Shown here: in pieces, positions 7,656 through 16,094 of the stretch
How the letters are laid out: each line of letters opens with the position of its first letter
Numbering within the stretch: position 1 is the first letter of the stretch
Assembly: GCA_934532985.1 (NCBI GenBank)
Contig: CAKTAV010000004.1
Coordinates: forward strand, 124,001-188,000
Length of the DNA stretch: 64,000 nucleotides
Direction: 5' to 3'
Origin: an uncultured Butyricicoccus sp.
GTDB lineage: Bacteria > Bacillota > Clostridia > Oscillospirales > Butyricicoccaceae
The notes under the pieces: generated by a model
Seen by the model: the letters and a program-made list of their open reading frames with translations, nothing else
Databases searched by the model: none
Told to the model about the DNA's origin: nothing
Translations under genes and position numbers: made by a program

Positions 7656-7945
7656 CGAAACAGCCGCCCCAGCAATCCGCCTCCGCGAATTTCATCGTCG
7701 TATTCCAGCACATCAATTTTTCCGGTCAAGCTGACATCGCCGCTCTCCAGACTCAGCTGATCGACATGCAATTCACTGCCCTTAATAGTCAGTGTTCCCA
7801 GTCCCGTATTCAAAATCACCTGTGCCTCGTCAAAGTTCACGACATCCCGAATGCCAGACAGTGTCATCCGATGTCGATCTTGAAGGGTCAATCCGTGCGG
7901 AAGCACCTGCTCTGTCTTTTCCTGTCCGCTTCGTCCCATGTGCAC
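7652..7945 (-). CDS. yabP: Sporulation protein YabP
   Basis: A 97-residue YabP/YqfC-family protein. The motifs Leu-Gln-Asp-Arg-His-Arg-Met-Thr-Leu-Ser-Gly-Ile near residue 21 and Leu-Thr-Ile-Lys-Gly-Ser-Glu-Leu-His-Val near 51 are family hallmarks (the second is the usual L-x-I-x-G-x-x-L pattern). YabP is required for normal spore development and is expressed under sigma-E in Bacillus. It lies between yabO and yabQ as in Bacillus and overlaps yabQ by 4 bases. Confidence 0.88.
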   Translation of the reverse strand: MHMGRSGQEKTEQVLPHGLTLQDRHRMTLSGIRDVVNFDEAQVILNTGLGTLTIKGSELHVDQLSLESGDVSLTGKIDVLEYDDEIRGGGLLGRLFR

Positions 7946-8011
7946 CGCCTCCTCATAAAAAACACCAAAACAACTCTACCTCATCGTATGTGTTTCGGTG
8001 TTCGATTATGT

Positions 8012-8260
8012 TTAGAGAATTTCCCGGTACAGCGTGGAAGCATCGTTTTTCAGCACGTGCTCCGCAATGTTCAGCACCTCAACTTTCAGTGTACGGTTGC
8101 CAAAGGTAATCTCGATGATATCCCCCGGCTTGACCTGATAGGAGGCCTTCGCCTGCTTTCCGTTGACCAAAATGCGGTCATTGTCACACGCTTCATTCGC
8201 AATGGTCCGGCGCTTAATCAAGCGCGAAACCTTTAAATATTTATCCAATCTCATGGTCAT
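8012..8260 (-). CDS. yabO: S4-domain RNA-binding protein YabO/RqcP
   Basis: An 82-residue protein made almost entirely of one S4 RNA-binding domain: Arg-Leu-Asp-Lys-Tyr-Leu-Lys-Val-Ser-Arg-Leu-Ile-Lys-Arg-Arg at the N terminus and Asn-Gly-Lys-Gln-Ala-Lys in the middle. In Bacillus the homologue (RqcP) works with RqcH in ribosome quality control, helping add C-terminal alanine tails to stalled chains. The operon position immediately before yabP matches. An alternative ATG two codons downstream (8254) is equally well placed for the AAGGG site. Confidence 0.86.
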   Translation of the reverse strand: MTMRLDKYLKVSRLIKRRTIANEACDNDRILVNGKQAKASYQVKPGDIIEITFGNRTLKVEVLNIAEHVLKNDASTLYREIL

Positions 8261-8280
8261 ATTCCCTTCTTATTCTAACA

Positions 8281-8955
8281 TTATGTATATCCGTTTACCG
8301 ACGTCCATTCCGCACCAGCAACAATAATATGATCGACCAGCTTAACGCCCACCTTTTGCAGAAAATCCCGCACCATTCGCGTCTCGATAAAGTCCTCCCG
8401 CGAAGGGACACAGGTTCCTCCGGGATGGTTGTGCGCCAAAATGACACTCACAGCATTGTAACGCAAAACGGCATTCATAAGAGCACGATAATTCACCTTT
8501 ACCGAATGCGGGTCGCCCTCTGCCAGCGCCTGAATCGACAACATACGGCAACTGTTATCCAGTAAAATCACTGTCAGCAGTTCATTCACATGGCCAATAT
8601 AGTAATTTACCAAGTAGCGTCCAACCTTTTCCGTCGTATCAAACACACCTTTGTTGCTCTCGGACAGACGGTAGCGGCGAAACAGCGGCGGCATCAAGTG
8701 CAGCAGTTCGGATGCACGCGCTCCGACACCGCTTACCTTCTGCAGCTCCAGCGGATCGGCATCCAGAACAGCCGCCAGTGATCCAAATTCCTCCAGCAAC
8801 GCATGCGCGGTCGGATTGACGTCACCACGAGGAATGGCATAATACAGCAGCAGCTCCAACACCTCATGCTCAGCAAAATTGTCCAAGCCATGCGTTAAAA
8901 ACCGTTCGCGCATTCGTTCCCGGTGTCCGCCATGCACCGGCGGTTCTTTTGCCAT
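8281..8955 (-). CDS. radC: RadC/JAB-domain protein
   Basis: A 224-residue protein with a helix-hairpin-helix-like N-terminal part (Val-Ser-Gly-Val-Gly) and a C-terminal RadC JAB/MPN-type domain carrying the metal motif His-Asn-His-Pro-Gly-Gly followed by Pro-Ser and a conserved Asp. Once annotated as a DNA repair protein, its function is not settled. GGAGGTGACAGAG before the ATG at 8955 decides the start over a GTG at 8964; the GGAGGT also holds the stop codon of the upstream MocR gene, so the two are translationally coupled. It is not next to mreB as in many Bacilli. Confidence 0.88.
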   Translation of the reverse strand: MAKEPPVHGGHRERMRERFLTHGLDNFAEHEVLELLLYYAIPRGDVNPTAHALLEEFGSLAAVLDADPLELQKVSGVGARASELLHLMPPLFRRYRLSESNKGVFDTTEKVGRYLVNYYIGHVNELLTVILLDNSCRMLSIQALAEGDPHSVKVNYRALMNAVLRYNAVSVILAHNHPGGTCVPSREDFIETRMVRDFLQKVGVKLVDHIIVAGAEWTSVNGYT

Positions 8956-8960
8956 CTCTG

Positions 8961-10325
8961 TCACCTCCAGATCCGACTGAGTTGCTGAATAGCCGGAATG
9001 ATATCCTGCTCCGAAATTCCCGCACTGGAAAAATAAAAGTCCGCCGTCGCCTCGCTGTGTTTGCTCATCTGATAGGACGATAGCGGCACAACATGAATGC
9101 CCGCCTGTCTCGCCTGTTCACACAGACGCGGGGCATCCTGCGCGCCGCGCAGCGAAACCACAACATGCAGTCCCGTATCATTCGGGCGCACCACCGCGCG
9201 CTCACCAAAGTATTCCACAAAGGCCGACTCGATCCGCGCATTTTTTCGGGCATAGATACGGCGTAAACGACGCACCTGCCGTTCCAACCGTCCTTCCTCC
9301 ATAAATCGCGCCATGGTCAGCTGCTCCATCGTACTGGACGTCTGATTATACTGCTCCGCAATCTTCCGATACAACAGAAGCAAACGATCCGGCAAAACGG
9401 CATAGCTAATGCGAATAGACGGCGGGAGCAGCTTCGAAAAAGTGCCCAGATAAATTACGCGTCCGTCGGTATCCAAGCTGGATAACGTCGCCAGTGGTTT
9501 GCCAGAATACCGCAGCTCACCGTCATAATCGTCTTCAAACACAATGGCGTCTCGTTCTCTCGCCCAGCGCATCAGCGCAATTCGTCGCTGGTGCGGCATA
9601 GAAACGCCATAAGGAAACGAATGAGACGGAGAAAGATACAGCATATTGGCTCCGCTCTTTTCCAAGGCCTGCAAGTCAATACCGGTACTTCCGCCCGGAA
9701 TAAACACCGACTGGTAGCTATGGTCGTCAAAGATGCGGAAGCCCTTGCGAAAGCCCGGGTCCTCAAACGCAATTTGCATCTGTGTTTTGTCAAACATCTC
9801 ACAGAGAATACTCAGCAGACTCTGGATACCGGCACTGATCACCACGTTTTCCGGACAGGCATACACGCCGCGGCCCGCCGAGAGATATTTGGCAATCTGA
9901 AAGCGCAGCGCATATTCTCCCTGCGTCTCACCATAGCCAAAAAAGTACTCATTTTGCGACATCACAGCACGAGAAAGCCGACGCCAGATATCAAAATCAA
10001 ATGACTCTTCATCCAATGTATGTCCGGAAAAGTCAAACCGAACCGGCGTTTTTTCTTCCGGTGTTTCGACTTTTTCCGTCTGCATGGAAACCACTTCCGG
10101 ATGTCTCTGCGGAATCTCATTGACATAATACCCGCTCTGCGGCACACAGGTTACCAAACCATCTGCACACAGCTGCTCATATGCCGTTTCCACGGTTGTG
10201 CGGCTGACCGCAGAATCCTTCGTCATCTGACGAATCGACGGCAACCGCATTCCCGCCTTCAATCGACCGGAGTAGATCTCGCCTCGCACCTGTAAATACA
10301 GGTTTTGGTACAATGGCTGCTTCAT
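8961..10325 (-). CDS. MocR/PdxR-family transcriptional regulator (GntR domain fused to aminotransferase fold)
   Basis: A 454-residue regulator. Residues 1-70 form a GntR winged helix (Leu-Pro-Ser-Ile-Arg-Gln-Met, then Ser-Arg-Thr-Thr-Val-Glu-Thr-Ala-Tyr-Glu-Gln-Leu). A linker leads to a class I aminotransferase-like domain with Phe-Glu-Asp-Asp-Tyr-Asp-Gly-Glu and the PLP-lysine context Leu-Gly-Thr-Phe-Ser-Lys-Leu-Leu-Pro-Pro. MocR proteins often control vitamin B6 or amino acid genes, but none is next to it. Four-base overlaps link it with the GNAT gene upstream and near-overlap with radC downstream, so the three form one transcript. Confidence 0.9.
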   Translation of the reverse strand: MKQPLYQNLYLQVRGEIYSGRLKAGMRLPSIRQMTKDSAVSRTTVETAYEQLCADGLVTCVPQSGYYVNEIPQRHPEVVSMQTEKVETPEEKTPVRFDFSGHTLDEESFDFDIWRRLSRAVMSQNEYFFGYGETQGEYALRFQIAKYLSAGRGVYACPENVVISAGIQSLLSILCEMFDKTQMQIAFEDPGFRKGFRIFDDHSYQSVFIPGGSTGIDLQALEKSGANMLYLSPSHSFPYGVSMPHQRRIALMRWARERDAIVFEDDYDGELRYSGKPLATLSSLDTDGRVIYLGTFSKLLPPSIRISYAVLPDRLLLLYRKIAEQYNQTSSTMEQLTMARFMEEGRLERQVRRLRRIYARKNARIESAFVEYFGERAVVRPNDTGLHVVVSLRGAQDAPRLCEQARQAGIHVVPLSSYQMSKHSEATADFYFSSAGISEQDIIPAIQQLSRIWR

Positions 10326-10942
10326 AGTTGCCTCGGCTCATGAATTCGCTTGGAATAGTCCTCCAGAATGCTGCGGCAAAAGTCGTTGTCGCGAATCTCC
10401 GAATACGGCAAAATAGGACGCGGCACACCCGTGTGCTGCCGCAGCGATTTGCCCATCCAAACAACATCTCGCCACTGGCCAAATTTGAACATACTATTTT
10501 TATACGCACCCATGCGCTGAAAGCCCATCGCCGTATGAAAGGACATGCTCTTCGGATTTGGCATGGTAATACCAACATAGATGCTGTAATACCCCTGATA
10601 CGTCAGCAAATCATCCAATGCACCATACAGCGCAGAGGCAATGCCCATGCGCTGATATCCCTGTTTGGTATAAATAGATGTCTCGCATGACCACTGATAG
10701 CCTGCACGCGTGCGATGCGGCGAAGCATAGGCATAGCCGACAATTTTCCCGTCGCGTTCACAGCAAAGCCACGGCGTTTTTGCGGTAAAGGTGCGAATGC
10801 GGTTCAAAAATTCCTCCAGCGAGGGCGGAACATATTCACTGGAAACCGTTGTATTGCTCACATACGGTGCATACAACGCCAGCATTTCCTCGGCATCTTT
10901 TTCACTGGCAGAGCGTATTACAAAATGGCTCACTATTCCCAT
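10322..10942 (-). CDS. GNAT N-acetyltransferase, phosphinothricin acetyltransferase-like
   Basis: A 206-residue GNAT enzyme. The N-terminal Ile-Arg-Ser-Ala-Ser-Glu-Lys-Asp-Ala-Glu-Glu-Met-Leu and Tyr-Ala-Pro-Tyr-Val motifs are those of the phosphinothricin acetyltransferase subgroup. The acetyl-CoA loop reads Gln-Arg-Met-Gly-Ile-Ala (Q/R-x-x-G-x-A). The substrate is unknown; relatives acetylate amino-group compounds such as methionine sulfone. The start may be the ATG at 10942, or the GTG at 10933, which is better spaced from AAGGA. It is first in the operon with the MocR regulator and radC. Confidence 0.82.
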   Translation of the reverse strand: MGIVSHFVIRSASEKDAEEMLALYAPYVSNTTVSSEYVPPSLEEFLNRIRTFTAKTPWLCCERDGKIVGYAYASPHRTRAGYQWSCETSIYTKQGYQRMGIASALYGALDDLLTYQGYYSIYVGITMPNPKSMSFHTAMGFQRMGAYKNSMFKFGQWRDVVWMGKSLRQHTGVPRPILPYSEIRDNDFCRSILEDYSKRIHEPRQL

Positions 10943-10987
10943 TCCTTACTTACTAAAATAGAAACCGTTGACGATTCCTGTTTCATC

Positions 10988-11016
10988 ATTGTACCATCCA
11001 AACGGCATACGGTCAA
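10988..11016 (-). promoter_or_regulatory. Promoter of the GNAT-mocR-radC operon
   Basis: On the minus strand TTGACC (11011-11016) and TACAAT (10988-10993) are separated by exactly 17 bases. The predicted start lies about 40 bases before the GNAT start codon. It lies between that gene and the sortase remnant. Confidence 0.65.
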
Positions 11017-11055
11017 TGTTCGGGTTAACTTCAAAATCACATCTTTTGGTATTGT

Positions 11056-11394
11056 CTATTTCCTTTTCCCTGTGATCGACTGTCCTACATTGACACACCT
11101 CACCACACACCTTGTATGTCCACCGGTATTACAGGTAAACAGCGTCAAATCCCATGGATCCTTCGATGTTTTCGTCACCATATCCTCCACCTGTGTCGGT
11201 GCTAAGGTCTCGATCGTTTCTACCCGGTATTTCCATGTCACGCCGTCCATATCCAAAAATTGCACCTTTGTCCCTGGATCCAACCAGCGAATCTCTCCAA
11301 AGTGACGAGAATAATTATGTCCGCAGAGGACCATATCCTCCGTAAATGTCGCGCCGGAAAAGCGTCCCGGCGCAATCTGCAATCCTTCATAGTG
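11056..11394 (-). pseudogene. Sortase, C-terminal catalytic fragment
   Basis: About 112 codons encode the catalytic half of a sortase: Ala-Pro-Gly-Arg-Phe-Ser-Gly, the Cys-Gly-His-Asn-Tyr-Ser-Arg-His motif with the active His, the Leu-Thr-Leu-Phe-Thr-Cys motif with the nucleophile Cys, and a downstream Arg-Cys-Val-Val-Arg that supplies the catalytic Arg. The reading frame stops naturally at 11056. The N-terminal part, including the membrane anchor, is missing; just upstream (about 11395) the sequence switches without a start codon or ribosome site into a surface-protein frame. Similar sortases normally sit next to genes of the SpaA surface-protein type, so a single deletion could have fused the two. 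Confidence 0.75.
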
Positions 11395-12430
11395 ATATTG
11401 TCAATATCATTGTTCTCAAAAGGCGAACTGTCGTGTGTCACCGAACCCTTATTTGTCGTATAACACAATGTCACGTCCCATGAAGTCTGACTTGCCGTAT
11501 AGCCCTTTGGCACTTCGATTTCCTTTAATACATAATCGCCCCACGGCAGATTCGCAAATCGGTTGATCGTAGTATTCTTATCCGTAGTAATCTCATATGG
11601 CTTCCCATCTGCACCTAAGACTGGCGTTGTACCGTCCGACTGATACAACGCAAACTTCGCACCACTAAGGGAATTTCCCTTTCCGTCCTGCTTACTGAAC
11701 GTCACATCATACAGCAGACCGCGTACATACGGAACCGGAAAGTCCACTGTACCATTTGTTCCATTCGAGCTATACCGCAGTGTCGCATAATTATTGACCT
11801 TATAGCTGTCCAAATCTCCGCTACCGCTCTTCATATTGTCCGCTCAGCTGTCAAAGCCAGCCTTTGTGACATCCAGCTTTACCTTGTAGACTATCTGGGC
11901 AATGTTGAAGTGGTAGCCGGTAGTTTTGCCGTCATACGACTCTCCACTTTCACCAGCTACTACTGTGTTATCCACCGGTGTCCACGTCAATGTTTGGCTT
12001 GCTTCGTCAAAGTTGTACGTTCCATCACAATCTTTCACACCATTGTAAACAATATAATCGCCCATCTTATCTGTCACTGATTCAAGTGTAATCGGGTCAA
12101 CTAAATAATTGATTCCATGTTCCTCCATTTTATCCAGGTCAATTGTATAGCTTAGTACATTTTTATAATTAGGTATCCCGTTCCATTTTTACAGGTTGGC
12201 GTTCCGCCATGATACCATCCTGTATAGGTGTGTACCTCCTTGCCGCCTTTTACAAACGTACGACGGTACACCGGAATAATACATGCAGAACTCGGCAAAC
12301 GGTACAGACCATGCGGCATATTTATCGCCAGCCCAGTCGCCGTAGCGGGTATAGCCACGCGTCGTGTCAATCAGGCATTCCGTTGTATGCGTGTGCTCCG
12401 TCTTGCCGCACGTCAACTCCTCGGCATAGC
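11395..12430 (-). pseudogene. Decayed SpaA-type surface adhesin
   Basis: Fragments of one large cell-wall surface protein are spread over several frames. Near 12290-12430 are a Cys-Gly-Lys-Thr-Glu-His-Thr-His-Thr motif and a Gly-Asp-Trp-Ala-Gly segment followed by a Trp-Ser-x-x-Phe-x-x-Phe-Cys pattern. From about 12170 to 11847 a beta-rich region is open, then hits an in-frame TGA (11844-11846) where related proteins seem to carry Cys. It continues with Pro-Tyr-Val-Arg-Gly-Leu-Leu-Tyr-Asp-Val and an SpaA/Cna-B type repeat (Gly-Ala-Lys-Phe-Ala-Leu-Tyr) up to about 11400. Signal peptide, later repeats and the LPXTG anchor are gone. At least one frameshift near 12150-12290 and one nonsense codon make it non-functional. 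Confidence 0.75.
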
Positions 12431-12534
12431 AGTCCTCCGTACTCCGATTTTCCTTGCAGGGAGCGACGTTTAATATATCGTCCCTCCCATCTGCCGTCTT
12501 TGCGCTTATACATGTTTTCCCCTTTTCTTGGCAT
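12367..12534 (-). pseudogene. Tyrosine integrase N-terminal remnant fused to adhesin sequence (55 codons)
   Basis: A 55-codon frame starts at ATG 12534 with a perfect AAGGAGGT site 6 bases upstream. Its first 34 or so residues (including Lys-Gly-Glu-Asn-Met-Tyr-Lys-Arg-Lys-Asp-Gly-Arg-Trp-Glu-Gly-Arg-Tyr) match the arm-binding N terminus of Tn916-like/phage tyrosine integrases in Firmicutes. After about 12430 the DNA becomes adhesin sequence read out of frame, ending at 12367. No catalytic domain is present. The strong ribosome site means the chimeric peptide could still be made if transcribed. Confidence 0.7.
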
Positions 12535-12654
12535 AGAAGTACCTCCTTATTTGCTGACGGAATTTTTAACGAGAATAATAAAATTATTTTCGTTCTAAAT
12601 TCCGCATTTTCCTCTTGAAATCCCGCATTTGATAGGAATTTGTCGAAAAAAATA

Positions 12655-12683
12655 TTGACAATCACAGTATGAACTATTAAAAT
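12655..12683 (+). promoter_or_regulatory. Promoter upstream of the ybaK-like gene
   Basis: TTGACA (12655-12660), a 17-base spacer and TAAAAT (12678-12683) on the plus strand. It leaves a leader of about 135 bases before the start codon at 12825; a second, weaker TATACT near 12792 is nearer to the gene. Confidence 0.55.
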
Positions 12684-12824
12684 TATGTTAACATTCTTCC
12701 AATAATATGTTCGTAGAGTAATACGCTCTGCGATTTTTTATTTTATCCATTTGGTATGAAAATCTTTATTTTACTTTTCTTTCCGCAAAGTATATACTAG
12801 CTATAGAAAAGGAGGGCACCTCTC

Positions 12825-13310
12825 ATGTCATTTCAAGCAGTACAGCAATATTTTGATGCCGTCGGCTTAGGCGACCGCGTCATGGAATTTCATCAATCCA
12901 GCGCAACCGTAGAGCTCGCGGCACAGGCACTCGGCTGTGAACCAAAACAGATTGCAAAAACCATGTCATTTCTCGTCGAAAATGCGCCGATTTTAATCGT
13001 CACAGCCGGAGACGCAAAAATCGACAACAAAAAATATAAAAACCTGTTTCACCAGAAAGCAAAAATGATTCCCGGCGAACAGGTAGAAGAATATATTGGA
13101 CACGCACCCGGCGGCGTCTGCCCCTTTTTAATTCAGCCAGAGGTAAAGGTTTACTTAGATGTCTCCCTCAAGCGGTTTACCGCCGTTTACCCCGCGGCGG
13201 GCAGCGGAAACAGTGCCGTTCATCTCACCTTGGATGAGCTGATGAAATACTCTCATTATGAGCAATGGGTGGATGTCTGCAAGGGCTGGAACGATGCTCC
13301 CATCGAATAA
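12825..13310 (+). CDS. YbaK/EbsC-family aminoacyl-tRNA deacylase
   Basis: A 161-residue single-domain YbaK/ProX-type protein. The conserved Lys in Ile-Ala-Lys-Thr-Met-Ser-Phe (near residue 47), the Asp-Asn-Lys-Lys motif and the Gly-His-Ala-Pro-Gly-Gly-Val-Cys-Pro loop are those of trans-editing hydrolases that clear mischarged tRNAs such as Cys-tRNA(Pro) or Ala-tRNA(Pro). AAGGAGGG precedes the ATG. It is a single-gene transcript, convergent with tgt and sharing its terminator. Confidence 0.88.
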   Translation: MSFQAVQQYFDAVGLGDRVMEFHQSSATVELAAQALGCEPKQIAKTMSFLVENAPILIVTAGDAKIDNKKYKNLFHQKAKMIPGEQVEEYIGHAPGGVCPFLIQPEVKVYLDVSLKRFTAVYPAAGSGNSAVHLTLDELMKYSHYEQWVDVCKGWNDAPIE

Positions 13311-13327
13311 CGAATATATTGCATAAA

Positions 13328-13373
13328 AAAATAGCGGTTTCCTATGTCAACCAACATAAGAAACCGCTATTTT
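13328..13373. terminator. Bidirectional terminator between ybaK-like gene and tgt
   Basis: A 13-bp perfect outer stem (AAAATAGCGGTTT with AAACCGCTATTTT) plus an inner stem and 6-base loop, with A and T runs on either side. It serves both convergent genes. Confidence 0.85.
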
Positions 13374-13393
13374 ATATTGTTGCTATACAGCCG

Positions 13394-14524
13394 TTAGATT
13401 CTCTGCGCGAGCTTTTCGCTCCACGTCGCACGGAACGCAGCGTACCGGCCTTCGTCCAGCGCCTTGCGAATCTCCACCATCAGGTTATTGTAGAAATACA
13501 GATTGTGCATGACCAGCAGACGCTGACCCAGCATCTCCCCTGCCTTGAGTAGATGGCGCAGGTAGGCACGACTGTAGGTCTGGCACACCGGACAATTGCA
13601 GTGCTCATCCAGCGGCTTTTCATCCAGCTGGTACTTCGCATTGTTCAGGTTGCGGATGCCATCCCAAGTAAACACATGCCCATGGCGTGCGTTGCGCGTC
13701 GGCATAACACAGTCAAAGAAATCAATGCCGCGCCAAACCGCTTCGATAATATTTGACGGCGTGCCAACGCCCATCAAATAGCGTGGCTTGTTGTCCGGCG
13801 CATACGGCAGCACCTCATCCAGAATATGATACATCGTCTCGGTGGATTCACCGACTGCCAGACCGCCGATCGCATAGCCCGGCAGATCCAGCTCTGCAAT
13901 CGCCTTCATATGCGCAATGCGCAGATCGTCATATGTGCCGCCCTGATTGATGCCAAACAGCATCTGCTTCGGGTTGACGGTATCCGGCAGGCTATTGAGC
14001 CGATCCAGCTCCTTCTTGCAGCGATACAGCCAGCGAGTTGTGCGCTCACACGACGCTTTGACATAATCATACGGTGACGGGTTTTCACAACACTCGTCAA
14101 ACGCCATCGCAATATCCGAGCCGAGGTTGCTCTGAATGCGCATACTCTCCTCCGGTCCCATAAAGATTTTACGACCATCGACATGCGAGGAGAAATGCAC
14201 GCCTTCTTCCTTAATACGGCGCAGTGACGACAGAGAGAACACCTGAAATCCGCCGCTGTCCGTCAAAATCGGACCATCCCAACGCATAAACTTATGCAGA
14301 CCGCCCATCTCTCGAATCACCTGATCGCCCGGACGGACGTGCAGATGATAGGTATTGGACAGTTCAATCTGACAGCCCAGCTGCTTCAAATCATGCGCCG
14401 ACACGGCGCCCTTGATCGCACCCTGCGTGCCGACGTTCTGGAACACCGGTGTCTGCACGATTCCGTGCGCACAGGTAAAGATGCCGCGGCGTGCGCGTCC
14501 CTCTCGTTTCGTTACTTCAAACAT
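13394..14524 (-). CDS. tgt: tRNA-guanine (queuine) transglycosylase
   Basis: A 376-residue enzyme that exchanges guanine-34 of Asp, Asn, His and Tyr tRNAs for preQ1 in bacteria. The Asp-Ser-Gly-Gly-Phe-Gln-Val-Phe motif near residue 91 and Phe-Asp-Cys-Val-Met-Pro-Thr-Arg with the nucleophilic Asp are present. The zinc site is seen as Cys-Asn-Cys-Pro-Val-Cys with a later His in Val-Met-His-Asn-Leu-Tyr. Its ATG lies at the very end of queA (1-base overlap), so the queuosine pair is translationally coupled. Confidence 0.96.
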   Translation of the reverse strand: MFEVTKREGRARRGIFTCAHGIVQTPVFQNVGTQGAIKGAVSAHDLKQLGCQIELSNTYHLHVRPGDQVIREMGGLHKFMRWDGPILTDSGGFQVFSLSSLRRIKEEGVHFSSHVDGRKIFMGPEESMRIQSNLGSDIAMAFDECCENPSPYDYVKASCERTTRWLYRCKKELDRLNSLPDTVNPKQMLFGINQGGTYDDLRIAHMKAIAELDLPGYAIGGLAVGESTETMYHILDEVLPYAPDNKPRYLMGVGTPSNIIEAVWRGIDFFDCVMPTRNARHGHVFTWDGIRNLNNAKYQLDEKPLDEHCNCPVCQTYSRAYLRHLLKAGEMLGQRLLVMHNLYFYNNLMVEIRKALDEGRYAAFRATWSEKLAQRI

Positions 14525-15582
14525 CAGTCTGTTTCCTTTCTGCTCGCTCCGCCGTCATAAATCAGCATGGCATCGCCAAAGCTAAAAAAGCGGTATTCCT
14601 GCTCTACCGCAATGCGATAGGCATTCATAATCATGTCGCGTCCCGCAAATGCCGAAATCAGCATCATCAGCGTGCTCTCCGGCAGATGGAAATTCGTAAT
14701 CAGGCAGTCCACCGCCTTAAAGCGATAGCCCGGATAGATAAAGATATTCGTCCAACCGGAGCACGCACGAACCGTGCCATCCTCCGCCGCAATGGTCTCC
14801 AGCGTGCGGGTTGCCGTGGTGCCAACCGCGAAAATGCGGCCGCCGTTCTTGCGGGTGTTGTTAATGATTGCCGCATTTTTCTCATCCAGCATATAATATT
14901 CCGAGTGCATCGTGTGATTTTCGACATCCTCTACCTTGACCGGACGGAACGTGCCCAAGCCGACATGCAGCGTGACCGACGCAATCTGTACCCCCATCGC
15001 ACGCACCGTATCCATCAGCTCCGGCGTAAAATGTAGGCCCGCCGTTGGTGCCGCCGCTGAGCCTGGTGTCTTGCTGTATACCGTCTGGTAGCGTTCCGGA
15101 TCATCCAGCTTTTCCTTGATATACGGCGGAAGCGGCATGCTGCCCAGTTCCTCCAGAACCTCCAGAAAGACACCGGTATAATGAAAACGAATCAGGCGAT
15201 TGCCGCCGTCCGGCAAAATTTCCTCTACCGTCGCCGTCAGCTTGCCCCCACCAAACGTCAGCTCTGCGCCGACGCGGCACTTCTTGCCCGGGCGAGTCAG
15301 GCACTCCCAAACACCGTCTCCTTTGTCCGTCAGCAACACTAGCTCAATCGGATAGCCGCTGTCCGCACGCTCACCCAGCAGACGCGCTGGAATCACACGG
15401 GAATTGTTAACAACCAGCGTATCCCCCGGACGCAGGTACTCAGGCAGATCGCTAAAATGGCGATGCTCAATCGAGCCATCCGTTTTATTCAGCGCCAGCA
15501 TACGCGACGAATCGCGACGCTCCAGTGGCGTCTGTGCGATCAAGCGCTCCGGCAGATCATAGTAAAAATCACTTGTTTTCAT
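14524..15582 (-). CDS. queA: S-adenosylmethionine:tRNA ribosyltransferase-isomerase
   Basis: A 352-residue enzyme that transfers and rearranges the ribosyl part of SAM onto preQ1-modified tRNA, making epoxyqueuosine. The start Phe-Tyr-Tyr-Asp-Leu-Pro, the Ile-Ala-Gln-Thr-Pro-Leu-Glu-Arg-Arg-Asp segment and the Pro-Thr-Ala-Gly-Leu-His-Phe motif near residue 185 identify QueA. Length is normal. It forms the queA-tgt pair typical of queuosine operons; the third step (queG/queH) is not in the window. Confidence 0.96.
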   Translation of the reverse strand: MKTSDFYYDLPERLIAQTPLERRDSSRMLALNKTDGSIEHRHFSDLPEYLRPGDTLVVNNSRVIPARLLGERADSGYPIELVLLTDKGDGVWECLTRPGKKCRVGAELTFGGGKLTATVEEILPDGGNRLIRFHYTGVFLEVLEELGSMPLPPYIKEKLDDPERYQTVYSKTPGSAAAPTAGLHFTPELMDTVRAMGVQIASVTLHVGLGTFRPVKVEDVENHTMHSEYYMLDEKNAAIINNTRKNGGRIFAVGTTATRTLETIAAEDGTVRACSGWTNIFIYPGYRFKAVDCLITNFHLPESTLMMLISAFAGRDMIMNAYRIAVEQEYRFFSFGDAMLIYDGGASRKETD

Positions 15583-15733
15583 ATCATTGCTGTGGATACG
15601 GCATCGTATCCACCCTCCTCATACTCCATTCACGATCATATAACAATACATTATTACTATGATACCCAAAACGTGTACCGAAATCAAGTGCAGAAACACA
15701 GCTCGTTTTGTGTGTTTTCCCAATCTGTTCAAC

Positions 15734-15763
15734 TTGACAAAGTTTTTAACCCCATGGTAGAAT
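15734..15763 (+). promoter_or_regulatory. Promoter of the lysine-riboswitch dap operon
   Basis: TTGACA (15734-15739), an 18-base spacer and TAGAAT (15758-15763), ending about 20 bases before the aptamer. Confidence 0.7.
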
Positions 15764-15784
15764 AAATAAAGTAATTTCATAGAT

Positions 15785-16023
15785 CGATTGAGGCGCGGCA
15801 CGCATCAGTATCCAGTCGGAAAAAGCGCAATTTTAAGGAAGCCGGAGAAAGGGTTTGCCGCCGAAGAAAGCAGTCTTGCGCGGCTGTTTGTCTGGACGGG
15901 TTTGAAAATATCGGCTCGGCTGTCACCGGCTTGTTCCCGTGATGCGCTATCGTTATCCTGTGCTGCCCTTTTGCAGCAGCACTGTTTTATCAGCCGGTTT
16001 TTCGTAAAACTGGCTTTTGTTTT
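15785..16023 (+). promoter_or_regulatory. Lysine riboswitch (L box) with terminator
   Basis: The aptamer spans about 15785-15952. L-box signatures are read in order: GAGGCGC at the start, AGTA, a GGAAAAAG-like loop, GCCGAAGAAAG, a GTCTGGAC stretch, GGCTGTCAC-CGG, and GATGCGCTATCG, whose ATCG closes the P1 stem with CGAT at 15785. A terminator stem (15992-16001 with 16006-16015) followed by T-rich sequence to 16023 precedes the first gene. Known L boxes in this position lower expression when lysine is plentiful. Here it controls asd, dapA and dapB, the route from aspartate to diaminopimelate and lysine. Confidence 0.9.
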
Positions 16024-16094
16024 GCTCAAATTCGGAAACGGTTTATCAAATCGAGTATATGAATAGATTAGCAGACACACAGGAGGAATTCGAG

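Noticed and set aside
10946..11060. A short minus-strand frame ending at 10946 with a protein-like look (Phe-Gly-Trp-Tyr-Asn-Asp-Glu-Thr-Gly).
   Set aside because: It has no start or ribosome site and it overlaps a good promoter (TTGACC-17-TACAAT, 10988-11016), so the protein-like reading is most likely coincidence.
16017..16094. A longer in-frame start for asd.
   Set aside because: It would begin at the riboswitch terminator; AGGAGGAATT before 16095 gives a proper start and homologues begin there.
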